DNA of 9,302 nt from an uncultured Rikenella sp. (GCF_910577125.1 NZ_CAJTMN010000077.1:1-9302), one strand, 5' to 3'; shown: positions 1-6,205, counted from the first letter of the stretch. The notes: generated from the sequence alone by a model not told the origin. Translations and numbers: made by a program.

Positions 1-37
1 GAGTTGCAGTCCTCCGCCTGCCGGGGCGTCGGACTGC

Positions 38-54
38 GCGACCCTGCGGGTCGC
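38..54. repeat. 17-nt mini-hairpin family, copy 1
   Basis: GCGACCC-TGC-GGGTCGC. It is one of five 17-nt copies with a 7-bp stem and 3-nt loop; the others are at 2470, 4794, 5095 and 6644. Stem changes between copies are compensated on the opposite arm. Confidence 0.65.
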
Positions 55-134
55 AAGAGCTCAGCCCAATCCACACCCCAATGCTCCGCCCCGTGTCCGC
101 CTCACTGCGGCTCCGCTATCGCTCCGCCGCGATT

Positions 135-210
135 CGCGCGCCTTACGCGATTCATTCTATTTCGGCTCACCGCCGAAATGATTGAATCGCTTCTTCAGGC
201 GGCGGCGCGC
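135..210 (+). repeat. Palindromic element, stem type B
   Basis: It starts CGCGCGCCTTA and ends GGCGGCGCGC. The inner inverted repeat is GATTCATTCTATTTCGG / CCGAAATGATTGAATC around a short loop. A longer spacer (about 11 nt) lies between the right stem and the right end. It has the same plan as the copies at 2747, 2846, 4697, 6548, 8981 and 9178. Confidence 0.75.
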
Positions 211-228
211 CGGGAACGATTCAGCCGT

Positions 229-295
229 CGCCCGCTGGGATTTCATCTCGATTTTGCTCGCCGCAAAACGAGTGAAATCCCTCTTTACGCGGGCG
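229..295 (+). repeat. Palindromic element, stem type D (diverged ends)
   Basis: Outer boxes CGCCCGC (229-235) and GCGGGCG (289-295). The inner stem is GGGATTTCA / TGAAATCCC (237-245 and 273-281) with further pairing inside. The right spacer CTCTTTAC has the same position and pyrimidine/TTTA character as in the other copies, so I place it in the same family with a fourth stem sequence. Confidence 0.6.
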
Positions 296-324
296 GGCGA
301 TGGGAGAGCTTTGCGCCAGCTGGA

Positions 325-371
325 ACTGCCCTTACGCCGGGCGGGCGGTGCGTGCCGCACTCCCAATGGGC
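325..371 (+). repeat. 47-bp direct repeat, copy 1
   Basis: By eye this is identical over 47 bp to 7050-7096, including GGGCGGGCGGTGCGTGCCGC. The two copies lie about 6.7 kb apart in the same orientation and bracket the portal, capsid and protease genes. Recombination between them would delete those genes. Confidence 0.85.
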
Positions 372-473
372 TGTGTCGGCCCAAATCTTCGCCCCGTTCT
401 TCGTCCGCGCGCCCGCGGTGGGCAATTGGCTGGGTCGGCCCAAATCTTCGACCCACTCCCTGTCCGCGCGCCT
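369..473 (+). repeat. 59-bp-period tandem repeat overlapping the portal stop
   Basis: GGCTGTGTCGGCCCAAATC at 369 recurs as GGCTGGGTCGGCCCAAATC at 428, each unit continuing to TCCGCGCGCC. Two units are present with several differences. The second ends exactly at the portal TAG. A third, more distant relative is at 2976-3000. Confidence 0.7.
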
Positions 474-1677
474 ACAGCTGAGCGAGGAACTGCTGCTGAG
501 CCGGGTCATCCGGATCGTAGTCGAATCCGTCCGCCTTGCGCGCCTCCCAGACCCGCATGTAGGCCGGCTTCATCTCGAACGGCGGCCGGTTGACGAACGT
601 CAGCGACCTCACCTCCTCGCGGAAGACCTCCGCACAGACCCTCCGGATGGGTTCGATGATCTCCTGCTGTTCGACCCGGATCAGCGTGTTGAGCGCGATG
701 TTGTACTCGTGCCGCACCCGGTCGGCCGAAAACCCCGTCGCATACTCCATCCCGCTGAGCGTCCGGAACCACGAATGCGCCACGATGATATCCGAAAGCG
801 CCTGATCGTGAAGCGATTTCCAGTCCCCGTCGCTCGCCGTTTCGATCGGCACGAAACGCGTCGTGTCGCTGTCGATTCCGTTTTTGACCAGAAACATCAC
901 CTGCCCCGGTTTTCCGGCAAAGCGTTCTTCGGCCAGCCGGGCGATTTCGGCCGCCTCCTGTTCCGAATCCGTGTCCCCGTCCAACACCATCACCCCCGAG
1001 GGCTGGAAAGCATTGTCCAGCCGCGAGATATTCCACCGGTCCGTTTTCCATACGATCGCCGAAGCTCCCATCCCCGCGATGTATTTCGGGACACCGTAGT
1101 GTTCGAACATCGGTTCGTAGTCCTTATAATGGATCACCGCCCGAAGCGTCCCGTCCGGCCGCGGTTCGAAAAGCGGAAAGAGCGGCAGCATCACCGCCTC
1201 CGCAGGCCGATACTGCCTCCAGTCGTGGTGGATGACGACGTGCCGGTCGTCGCGCGAGAGCCGGCACCGCGTCGCATCCAGGTGGTACAGCGAGAGAAAG
1301 CTCCGCTGCGGATCGGTGACCACCTCCAGAAAGGCGTTCCCCAGCAGACACCGGTCGAGCGCCAGCCTCTGGATCACATTCCGCAGCGACTGTCCCTGTC
1401 CGTTCGCCTCGGCCACCAGTTCTGCCGTTCTGGGGGCCCCTCCGTCGACCGTCAGACCGCTTCCGCTGATGTAGTCCGCCTTGTCATTGATAATCCTTCG
1501 GTGGACGGTCGAGCTCCTCGAGAGAGCCGCCAGCGCCTCCGGCAGGCGATTATCCCCACCCCATCTCCACACCTCCTTTCGCGCCGCCTCCGCCACCGGC
1601 CTCACCCCCGGCGGCTCGGCCTGTCCGACGACAAAGATTCTGTTTTTTGATTTTCCGATAGTTTGCATATTTTTCAT
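472..1677 (-). CDS. Phage portal protein (PBSX-like family)
   Basis: The product is 401 residues. Portal proteins form the dodecameric ring at the capsid vertex through which DNA is packaged and to which the tail attaches. The assignment rests on overall pattern: an N-terminal segment of about 100 residues with a 'ISGSGL' stretch near 70-75, GNAFLEVV at 113-120, LYHLDATRCRL at 130-140, YGVPKYIAGM at 194-203, a core strand-turn near 223-233 (AFQPSGVMVLD), and a C-terminal helical part (SDIIVAHSWFRTLSG at 295-309, then EYN and EIIEPI near 324-343). Length suits PBSX-type portals. ATG at 1677 is chosen; a second Met at residue 4 is possible. The stop (TAG, 474-472) lies inside a repeat copy (369-473), so repeat DNA abuts the last codon. 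The gene stands alone, with no overlapping neighbour, and last in transcription order here, whereas portal normally follows terminase. The frame is intact. Family-level confidence is good; the exact subfamily is not certain. Confidence 0.85.
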   Translation of the reverse strand: MKNMQTIGKSKNRIFVVGQAEPPGVRPVAEAARKEVWRWGGDNRLPEALAALSRSSTVHRRIINDKADYISGSGLTVDGGAPRTAELVAEANGQGQSLRNVIQRLALDRCLLGNAFLEVVTDPQRSFLSLYHLDATRCRLSRDDRHVVIHHDWRQYRPAEAVMLPLFPLFEPRPDGTLRAVIHYKDYEPMFEHYGVPKYIAGMGASAIVWKTDRWNISRLDNAFQPSGVMVLDGDTDSEQEAAEIARLAEERFAGKPGQVMFLVKNGIDSDTTRFVPIETASDGDWKSLHDQALSDIIVAHSWFRTLSGMEYATGFSADRVRHEYNIALNTLIRVEQQEIIEPIRRVCAEVFREEVRSLTFVNRPPFEMKPAYMRVWEARKADGFDYDPDDPAQQQFLAQL

Positions 1678-1717
1678 TACGATAAGATTTTCCCTTCCGC
1701 CCCCCCGAAGGGAGAGA

Positions 1718-1755
1718 AATCCTGTTCAAAGCACCTTCGTACTTTGAGCAGGATT
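1718..1755. repeat. Inverted repeat, probable diverged palindromic element
   Basis: AATCCTGTTCAAAG pairs with CTTTGAGCAGGATT with one mismatch around a short loop. The right side continues CCCCAAAGTGCAC, resembling the CCCCAGGCGCGCG right edge at 9041-9053. It lies 41 bp upstream of the portal start. A second hairpin, CCCTTC/GAAGGG, is at 1692-1712 in between, so the portal mRNA leader could be structured or carry a terminator for upstream transcription. Confidence 0.5.
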
Positions 1756-1972
1756 CCCCAAAGTGCACAAAAAAGGATTCAAGCGTGCGGAGCCTGAAGC
1801 GTAGCTATCCAAAAGTCTTTTGAGTACCTTTTGCCCGAAGGCTTCCTCGCGCTAACTCGGCATAGCCCGCAAGCGGTCTCTGCTCGCGTAACGCCGCTCG
1901 GTTCTTCAGAAAAGGTACGGTTCCATGCGGGACAAAGCTCGATAGTCACCAAACCTCTGCGCCCCGACAAAC

Positions 1973-2158
1973 CCCGCCCCGGGCTACCGCACCTATCACT
2001 CGGGCGGGACAGCCAATATCGGCAGCGACGGTTACAGTTGGTCATCCACCGTCAGCGAGCCCAACGGTCAATGTTCCGGTTTCAGCGTAACCTGGATCAA
2101 TCCCCACACTGCACGCAATCGGGCTTACGGATTTCAGTTGCGTTGCCTCTCGGAATAA
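1973..2158 (+). pseudogene. Variable-domain cassette 1 (Fib_succ-type C-terminal fragment)
   Basis: In frame from 1982 there are 58 codons starting Gly-Tyr-Arg-Thr-Tyr, with Trp-Ser-Ser in the middle and GFQLRCLSE at the end, then TAA at 2156. This is the C-terminal half-domain of the 'Fibrobacter succinogenes major paralogous' type, a fold also used for diversified surface and phage receptor-binding proteins. The open frame reaches upstream only to a TAG at 1943-1945, and no ATG, GTG or TTG lies between it and the domain, so it cannot be an independent gene. It reads 'APTNPAPGYR' at its left edge, as does cassette 4 with one change. It sits in the portal-capsid gap on the strand opposite the phage genes, with cassette 2 only 17 bp downstream. 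I infer a silent donor cassette or a 3' gene remnant. Confidence 0.75.
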
Positions 2159-2175
2159 ACGGAAGAAACCAACAC

Positions 2176-2365
2176 CCCGCCCCGGGCTACCGCCGCTACT
2201 ACACGGGCGCGCTGAACGGCATCAGCAACTTCGGGTTCATCTGGTCTTCCGCCATGAGCGGCATCAGCGGCCTGGACTTGAATTTCGGTTCGCAGGGCCT
2301 CAGCACCAGTAACTCGGACAACCGCGCCCACGGTTTTCAGTTGCGTTGCCTCTCGGAAGAAACGG
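2176..2365 (+). pseudogene. Variable-domain cassette 2, stop codon lost
   Basis: Fifty-eight codons (2185-2358) begin PAPGYRRYYTGAL, contain FIWSSAMSG and end GFQLRCLSE. It follows cassette 1 in tandem, in a different reading frame. The usual TAA after the last Glu is GAA here (2359-2361), a single T-to-G change inside an otherwise identical 3' end, so the frame runs on into repeat DNA for more than 500 bp. The upstream frame is open to a TTG at 1831 but crosses cassette 1 out of frame, so that long reading frame is almost certainly not a gene. The lost stop suggests that this copy is not translated as it stands. Confidence 0.75.
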
Positions 2366-2469
2366 AGGCGAGCCGCGCAGGCCGAAAATCCACCGCAGTC
2401 CGTCGCCACCCCCGGCGGCGGGCTGCAACTCGACGGAGCTCGTTGCACCCTCCGCTGGCGCCGAACTGC

Positions 2470-2486
2470 GCGACCCGAAGGGTCGC
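2470..2486. repeat. 17-nt mini-hairpin family, copy 2
   Basis: GCGACCC-GAA-GGGTCGC, a perfect 7-bp stem with a GAA loop closed by C-G. It lies at the end of a repeat module (2376-2486) downstream of cassette 2. Confidence 0.65.
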
Positions 2487-2746
2487 ACAGCACTCAGCCC
2501 AATTCTCCGCCCGTTCGTCCTCGGGCGCGCCCCCCCGGCGCCCGCCTGTGGCGTTCGCTGCGCCCAAGGCCGGCGGTTCTGCGAACCGCAAAAGCTCTGC
2601 TCAATCCTTTGCCGTTTCGGGCTGCGCGCTCCGGGGATGGGCCGAAGGCCCAGCGCGCAAGCCCGGCGATTCCATAAGGAATCGCGCTACTCGCTCTCCG
2701 CCCCAAAAATTGCCCCGTGTCCACCTCACTGCGGCTCCGCTACAAC

Positions 2747-2820
2747 CGCGCGCCTTGGAAAATCTTATTCAAAAGCGAACAACGCTTTTGAATGATTTCC
2801 TACTCCAGCAATCGCGCGCG
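2747..2820 (+). repeat. Palindromic element, stem type A
   Basis: Ends CGCGCGCCTTGG and CGCGCGCG. The inner stem is AATCTTATTCAAAAGCG / CGCTTTTGAATGATTT around AACAA. This copy is in the opposite orientation to the type A copies at 4697, 6548 and 9178, judged by which side carries the long spacer. Confidence 0.8.
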
Positions 2821-2845
2821 GGACAAACTTTGTTCATATTTTTCT

Positions 2846-2920
2846 CGCGCGCCTTGGGCGATTCATTCTGTTTCGGTTCACACCGAAACTGTTGAATCGC
2901 CTCTTTTGGCAGCGGCGCGC
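2846..2920 (+). repeat. Palindromic element, stem type B
   Basis: CGCGCGCCTTGG, then a stem GCGATTCATTCTGTTTCGG / CCGAAACTGTTGAATCGC, then the spacer CTCTTTTGGCA and GCGGCGCGC. It differs from the copy at 135 at stem positions such as T-A to G-C with matching change on the other arm. It is only 26 bp from the type A element at 2747. Confidence 0.8.
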
Positions 2921-2941
2921 GTCGAGCCTCAACTGCCCTCG

Positions 2942-2991
2942 GGCCGGGCAGGCCCCGCGTGCCCGCGGTGGGCGAATGGCTGTGTCGCCCA
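2942..2991 (+). repeat. 50-bp inverted repeat, left arm
   Basis: This is nearly identical, as reverse complement, to 9076-9126 (GGCGAATGGCTGTGTCG corresponds to CGACACAGCCATTCGCC). The arms are about 6.1 kb apart and enclose capsid, protease and terminase genes, so recombination could invert that segment. Confidence 0.8.
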
Positions 2992-3025
2992 AATCTTCGT
3001 TTCGCCCCCTGCTCGGCCCGGCGCA

Positions 3026-3053
3026 GCGCGAAAACCGCTTGAGGTTTTCGCGC
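3026..3053. repeat. Hairpin repeat GCGCGAAAACC, copy 1
   Basis: GCGCGAAAACC / GGTTTTCGCGC is an 11-bp perfect stem with a 6-nt loop. The same hairpin is at 6911-6938 with one more stem pair and a different loop, and both are preceded by GCTCGGCCC and followed by CCGAAGAAC. Confidence 0.75.
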
Positions 3054-3250
3054 CCGAAGAACCGTGTCAGCCCCTGCGGCTCCGCGCTGACGCGCTCCGC
3101 CGGTGGCTTCGGGCATCCGAAATAGCAGCCTCTACCCTACGTATTCGCCCCCAGCCCTAACCTCCGACAGAACCACCGCGATTCGAAGCCTCATCCGCCA
3201 CGCCCCCGATAGAGCCGCCGCTATTCAACGCCGCTCCCGCCCCGGCCCCG

Positions 3251-4234
3251 TCAGATCTCCGAGTAAGCCGTCACGATCAGCTCCGGCAGCAGGTAATCGC
3301 ACCCCGCCATGAACGTCGCCCGCTGTCGGTTCTCCATCTGATCCGGATTGTACCACATCGAGACCTCCGACCCCGGGAAGTCCGCCGTATTGACCGCCAC
3401 CGCCAGGTTCCGGCTGTCCGTGAGGATCGCCCACGACGCCGGCAAATCTCCCACCGTTTCGAGATAGCCCTCCGCCTGAATGTCGACCACCGGAATCCCC
3501 CGGAACGACAACCGGTCGATGCCATTGATCCGCGCCGCCCGGACACTGTCCAGCGAGCCGCTGAGCAGGCTTTCCTCATAGTTTTCCGCCACATCGCGCG
3601 TCACCAGCAGCACCAGCCTTCCGTCCGCCTTCATCGCCCGGAGCTGAGCCGGCGCCGCCGCATAGATCGCCCGGAAGAGTTTTTCGGCATTCCCGGCCGT
3701 CCCCATCGGCAGCATCGCGACCCGCTTCACATCCTCCTCTCCCGTACCCGTGTCGGCCACCAGCCGTTTGAGGAAACCGTCGAACGTATTGAATCCGCTG
3801 GCCCGCTCCGTATCTCCGACCCACATCGTCGCCCGGATCGCTTCGGCGATCGCCTCGCGGAAGAGCGTGGTTTCGGCCTCTTCGAGCTCCGTTCCCGACA
3901 AGTCTCCCAGATTGACCTCCGGCCGTCCGACGATCCGTTCGTAGACCATCGCGAAATAGTCCTCCGCCGCATAGCCCATTTCGGCCTTCACCTTGTACAA
4001 CTGAATCACCTTCTGGTATTTATCCGCCGCCTCGCTACCCTTCCAGCCCGCCGCATAACGTTGCAGGAGATCCGTTCCCCGTTTCCAGAAGTTGAGCGTC
4101 GTCGGCACCGGCATGTTGTACATGACCCGTATTCCGAGCTCCAAGGCATCCGGCCCGCTGACGAGCGGTCTGAAGAAGACCGTTTCGAGTTCGTTTCCGG
4201 TATAATTTTTCGGATTTTCGATAATTTTACCCAT
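3251..4234 (-). CDS. Phage major capsid protein (HK97-like fold)
   Basis: The product is 327 residues and is likely the subunit of the icosahedral head. What can be seen: an N-terminal charged segment, a helical region at about 68-102 with many Lys/Glu/Tyr, EAIRATMWVGD near 131-141, a domain containing RLVLLVTRDV (206-215), SFRGIPVVDI (243-252), WAILTDSRNLAVAVN (268-282), and a C-terminal strand region RATFMAGCDYLLPELIVTA (305-323). 'RGIPVV' followed by 'tDsrNLavav' and a terminal beta segment is the usual layout of HK97-type capsid proteins in Bacteroidetes phages. There is no long N-terminal scaffold or delta domain, so scaffolding may be separate. ATG at 4234 is preceded directly by six A residues on the coding strand, an A-rich leader typical of Bacteroidetes genes that do not rely on Shine-Dalgarno pairing. 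It follows the protease gene in transcription order, as capsid genes usually do, but with 990 bp between them. The frame is intact. Confidence 0.8.
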   Translation of the reverse strand: MGKIIENPKNYTGNELETVFFRPLVSGPDALELGIRVMYNMPVPTTLNFWKRGTDLLQRYAAGWKGSEAADKYQKVIQLYKVKAEMGYAAEDYFAMVYERIVGRPEVNLGDLSGTELEEAETTLFREAIAEAIRATMWVGDTERASGFNTFDGFLKRLVADTGTGEEDVKRVAMLPMGTAGNAEKLFRAIYAAAPAQLRAMKADGRLVLLVTRDVAENYEESLLSGSLDSVRAARINGIDRLSFRGIPVVDIQAEGYLETVGDLPASWAILTDSRNLAVAVNTADFPGSEVSMWYNPDQMENRQRATFMAGCDYLLPELIVTAYSEI

Positions 4235-4395
4235 TTTTTTAATTGAATTGATTGTTAATGATTTGTGAACACTTCGGTTAATAATAAACCTGAGAAATCG
4301 GTCGGACGATCATTCGCCCCGCCAACAGATTATTTTACCATCCCTCCACCTCCTTTCCTATTTATTTGTTAATAACTTTGTTCATAACGACCCTC

Positions 4396-4593
4396 TCCGC
4401 CCCGGGCTTCCGCGATGCGGGAAACAACGGGTTATTCGGCATATTGAGCCTTGTCGGCAGCCACGTTGCAAGCTGGTCTTCTTCGATCAGCGATGTCTAC
4501 AGTATATATTTGTATAGCACCGCACAGATAGTCAATCCCATCAACGCACATGCTCGCGACCACAGTTTTCAGTTGCGTTGCCTCTCGGAATAA
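4396..4593 (+). pseudogene. Variable-domain cassette 3 (62-codon variant)
   Basis: The domain runs from 4405 with Gly-Phe-Arg-Asp, contains SWSSSISDVYSIYLY and INAHARDHS, and ends FQLRCLSE-TAA. It has 62 codons, four more than the other copies, the extra length lying before the Trp-Ser-Ser motif; the frame is kept. The left edge is APGFR instead of PAPGYR. Upstream, the open frame includes TTG codons at 4366 and 4378 but no ATG, so at most a weak 75-residue product is possible. A TAACTTTG sequence at 4373-4380 matches the Bacteroidetes -7 promoter box, but a -33 box is not evident. It lies in the capsid-protease gap, opposite in strand to both neighbours. Confidence 0.72.
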
Positions 4594-4612
4594 ACGGTGC
4601 GGAGGCTGTCTT

Positions 4613-4631
4613 AGCGATACGTAGTATCGCT
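4613..4631. terminator. Hairpin 20 bp after cassette 3
   Basis: AGCGATAC-GTA-GTATCGCT, a perfect 8-bp stem that begins 20 bp after the cassette 3 stop. There is no following T-run, so termination is only a possibility; it may be another small repeat palindrome. Confidence 0.3.
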
Positions 4632-4696
4632 CTGTCCTGCCGGGGTCCCCCGGACGCCGCCCGCGAAGGGCAGTTCTATCCGGTTCGGAGCTCGAC

Positions 4697-4770
4697 CGCG
4701 CGCCACGTCTTAAGAGGAAAATCATTCAAAAGCGTTCCACGCTTTTGAATAAGATTTTCCAAGGCGCGCG
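4697..4770 (-). repeat. Palindromic element, stem type A
   Basis: CGCGCGCCACGTCTTAAGAG, stem GGAAAATCATTCAAAAGCG / CGCTTTTGAATAAGATTTTCC, then AAGGCGCGCG. A companion sequence GGGCAGTTCTATCCGGTTC precedes it (4668-4686), as it does before the copy at 8981. The perfect long stem could act as a transcription terminator in either direction, but no U-tract follows. Confidence 0.8.
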
Positions 4771-4793
4771 ATCAATAACAAAGCTAAAACCAT

Positions 4794-4810
4794 GCGGCTC
4801 TTCGAGCCGC
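4794..4810. repeat. 17-nt mini-hairpin family, copy 3
   Basis: GCGGCTC-TTC-GAGCCGC. Compared with copy 2, the fourth pair A-T is now G-C and the sixth pair C-G is now T-A, so pairing is kept. It is followed by GCGGGCCGGAGCCACCCC, shared with 6661. Confidence 0.65.
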
Positions 4811-4890
4811 GCGGGCCGGAGCCACCCCCGGCGTAGGCCTGCAACTGCGCGGTGCTTGTTTCCGGCCTCGCTGGCTCCGGCCCGACAAGC

Positions 4891-5076
4891 CCCGCCCCGG
4901 GCTACCGCAGCTACGGCGAGGGCACCCTGAGCTGCGCAGGCCATACCGGATACAGTTGGGCCTCTGCGATCAGCAATACCCATAGCATGTGCCTGGTCTT
5001 CTACATGACAATACTCAATCCCGACGACATCGCATACCGTTCCTACGGTTTTCAGTTGCGTTGCCTCTCGGAATAA
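4891..5076 (+). pseudogene. Variable-domain cassette 4
   Basis: Fifty-eight codons from 4900, GYRSYGEGTL to GFQLRCLSE, then TAA at 5074-5076. The middle motif is Trp-Ala-Ser instead of Trp-Ser-Ser. The left edge TSPAPGYR nearly matches cassette 1. The only upstream start-like codons (GTG at 4852 and nearby) fall inside a GC-rich repeat module that also occurs at 6661-6730 with no cassette after it, so an in-frame start there is probably chance. After the stop the DNA reads AAACAGAAGAA, close to the AAACGGAAGAA after cassette 1, so homology extends past the coding end. It is the second cassette in the capsid-protease gap. Confidence 0.75.
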
Positions 5077-5094
5077 ACAGAAGAACAAAATTCT

Positions 5095-5111
5095 GCGGCC
5101 CGAAGAGCCGC
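5095..5111. repeat. 17-nt mini-hairpin family, copy 4
   Basis: GCGGCCC-GAA-GAGCCGC, with one unpaired stem position. It lies 18 bp after the stop of cassette 4 and opens a GC-rich module (5095-5178). Confidence 0.6.
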
Positions 5112-5224
5112 GCGAGCCGATCGCCTCCCCCAGCGGGAGGCCCGCAACTGCATTGCTTGCACCCGCAGGCTTCGGCCCGCCCCCCCCTCCGCCACGCCAG
5201 CCGCACCACATTGTTAATAATTTG

Positions 5225-6142
5225 TTAAAATCCTGTTCGTAACCGCGAAGCATCCTGCTGATACGCCCGTCCGTTGCGCGAAAATTCCGTAAAATCCTCC
5301 TCCATCAGCCCCGCCACCACGACCGACGGATCATCCACCGGCAGCGTTTCGGAACATCCGATCCGGCTCCGCAAAGTCTCCCCCTCCACCGGCAGCACCA
5401 CCTCTTCCTGCTCAGCAGTACCGACCTCCGGAGCAATCTCGAAAGATTTATTTATCGTTGTATTTTCTGCATTTTCAACGTTTTTATTCGGAAAAAACCA
5501 ATTCCGGATCCGCTCCTCCGCCACACCCCGCAACTCCGCCCATGCCGTCGCCCCTCCGATCCGGTCAGCCAGCCCCGCCTCGACCGCCTCTTCAGGCGAA
5601 AGCCACTCGCCACGCCCTCCCGCACGCGCCATCCGTTCCCGGAACTCCTCCACCGGCCGCCCCGCCCGACAGGCATAAATCTGCGCAATCCGCTCATCCG
5701 TCCTGTCCAGCATCCGAGCCGTCCGCTCCGCATCGATCGCATTCCCGTCGAGCGTAGTCGTCGCATTATGAATCAGATAGAGCGCCGTCGAAGCCACATA
5801 TCTTCGTCCGCGAGTAGCCGCCTGCGCCACAATCGTCGCCGCCGACGCCGTGTATCCACAACAGATCGTCGTAATCTCCGCCCCCTGCTCCGCCAACCCG
5901 CAGAGCGTATCATAGATAAGCAACGCATCCTGCACATTTCCTCCGATCGATCGGATTTTTACCTCGATTTTTCGCGCCCCCGACCGTCCGATCCGTTCGA
6001 CCTGCTGTCTGAACCGCTCATAAGTCGCCTCCCTCTCTCCCTCCTCCCCGACTCCCCACCACTCCGGCAATCCGATCAGTCCATCGATTTCGATTTTCAA
6101 TTTTCGTCCGCCACTCACGCGGATCTCCCCAGGTTTTTGCAT
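5225..6142 (-). CDS. ClpP-like phage prohead (head maturation) protease
   Basis: The product is 305 residues. It should cleave capsid or scaffold proteins during head maturation. The N-terminal 200 residues have the ClpP/crotonase-like serine protease layout: KIRSIGGNVQDALLIYDTL at 62-80 (the oxyanion Gly-Gly region), the nucleophile region CGYTASAATIVAQAA with Ser100, the catalytic His in LYLIHNATTT (His125), and the late helix GEWLSPEEAVEAGLADRI (178-195) that is typical of ClpP and phage relatives. Residues 215-305 form a low-complexity Glu/Val-rich tail unlike ClpP, consistent with a phage-type extension, possibly a scaffolding or self-processing segment (inference). ATG at 6142 is the only good start. 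The stop at 5225-5227 lies just beside a TTGTTAATAA-type motif. The gene precedes the capsid gene in transcription order, the usual protease-capsid pairing. It could be loosely annotated as a Clp protease or S49-like peptidase, but the phage context favours prohead protease. Confidence 0.85.
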   Translation of the reverse strand: MQKPGEIRVSGGRKLKIEIDGLIGLPEWWGVGEEGEREATYERFRQQVERIGRSGARKIEVKIRSIGGNVQDALLIYDTLCGLAEQGAEITTICCGYTASAATIVAQAATRGRRYVASTALYLIHNATTTLDGNAIDAERTARMLDRTDERIAQIYACRAGRPVEEFRERMARAGGRGEWLSPEEAVEAGLADRIGGATAWAELRGVAEERIRNWFFPNKNVENAENTTINKSFEIAPEVGTAEQEEVVLPVEGETLRSRIGCSETLPVDDPSVVVAGLMEEDFTEFSRNGRAYQQDASRLRTGF

Positions 6143-6205
6143 AATATGACGTGATTTGATAAATTTATTTTCAGCATTTCAATCGGGCCAATAAACGCAC
6201 CTCCA

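Larger units (their letters stand above)
1..471. repeat. Non-coding repeat mosaic after the portal gene
   Basis: No credible gene is seen. From left: a module starting with TTGCAGTCC and the mini-hairpin (1-66); a CCGTGTCCGCCTCACTGCGG module (86-134) that recurs at 2711-2742 and 6965-7014, each time running into a palindromic element end; palindromic elements at 135 and 229; the 47-bp direct repeat; and the 59-bp tandem unit. The open frames crossing this stretch change reading at every repeat and look like chance GC-rich frames. Confidence 0.7.
1678..3250. repeat. Non-coding spacer between portal and capsid genes
   Basis: This 1573-bp gap holds the diverged inverted repeat at 1718, an unrecognised segment (about 1765-1965), cassettes 1 and 2, a GC-rich module with TGCAACTCG (2376-2486), a hairpin GCGGTTC-TGC-style palindrome at 2573-2589 whose homologue is 6828-6844, a further hairpin GCGATTCC/GGAATCGC at 2668-2687, palindromic elements at 2747 and 2846, the inverted repeat arm at 2942, the hairpin at 3026, and the CAGCCTCTACCC tag at about 3123. 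From 3140 to 3250 I see nothing recognisable. I find no standalone protein gene. Confidence 0.65.
4235..5224. repeat. Non-coding spacer between capsid and protease genes
   Basis: Next to the capsid start there is about 150 bp of AT-rich leader (4235-4390) that is likely to hold the capsid promoter; it includes AAAGGAGGTGGAGGG followed by a three-codon ATG-GTA-AAA-TAA on the minus strand (4341-4330). Then come cassette 3, the hairpin at 4613, the companion module at 4668, the palindromic element at 4697, the mini-hairpin at 4794, a GCGTAGGCCTGCAACT module (to about 4890), cassette 4, the mini-hairpin at 5095 and a related GCAACT module to 5178. No other gene is supported. Confidence 0.65.

Noticed and set aside
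4..1650. 548-residue open frame on the plus strand opposite the portal gene
   Set aside because: It is Arg/Pro/His-rich, a typical antisense shadow of a high-GC coding sequence, and it runs through non-coding repeats at its start.
1779..2045. 88-residue minus-strand frame
   Set aside because: It overlaps cassette 1 in antisense, has no recognisable domain, and has no supporting start context.
1831..2895. 354-residue plus-strand open frame through cassettes 1 and 2
   Set aside because: It starts at TTG, reads cassette 1 in the wrong frame and then crosses several non-coding repeats; only the cassette 2 portion is meaningful.
4367..4388. DnaA-box pair (TGTTAATAAC and TGTTCATAAC, 12 bp apart)
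   Set aside because: Each has two mismatches to TGTGGATAAC, and there is no further origin structure or dnaA/dnaN context.
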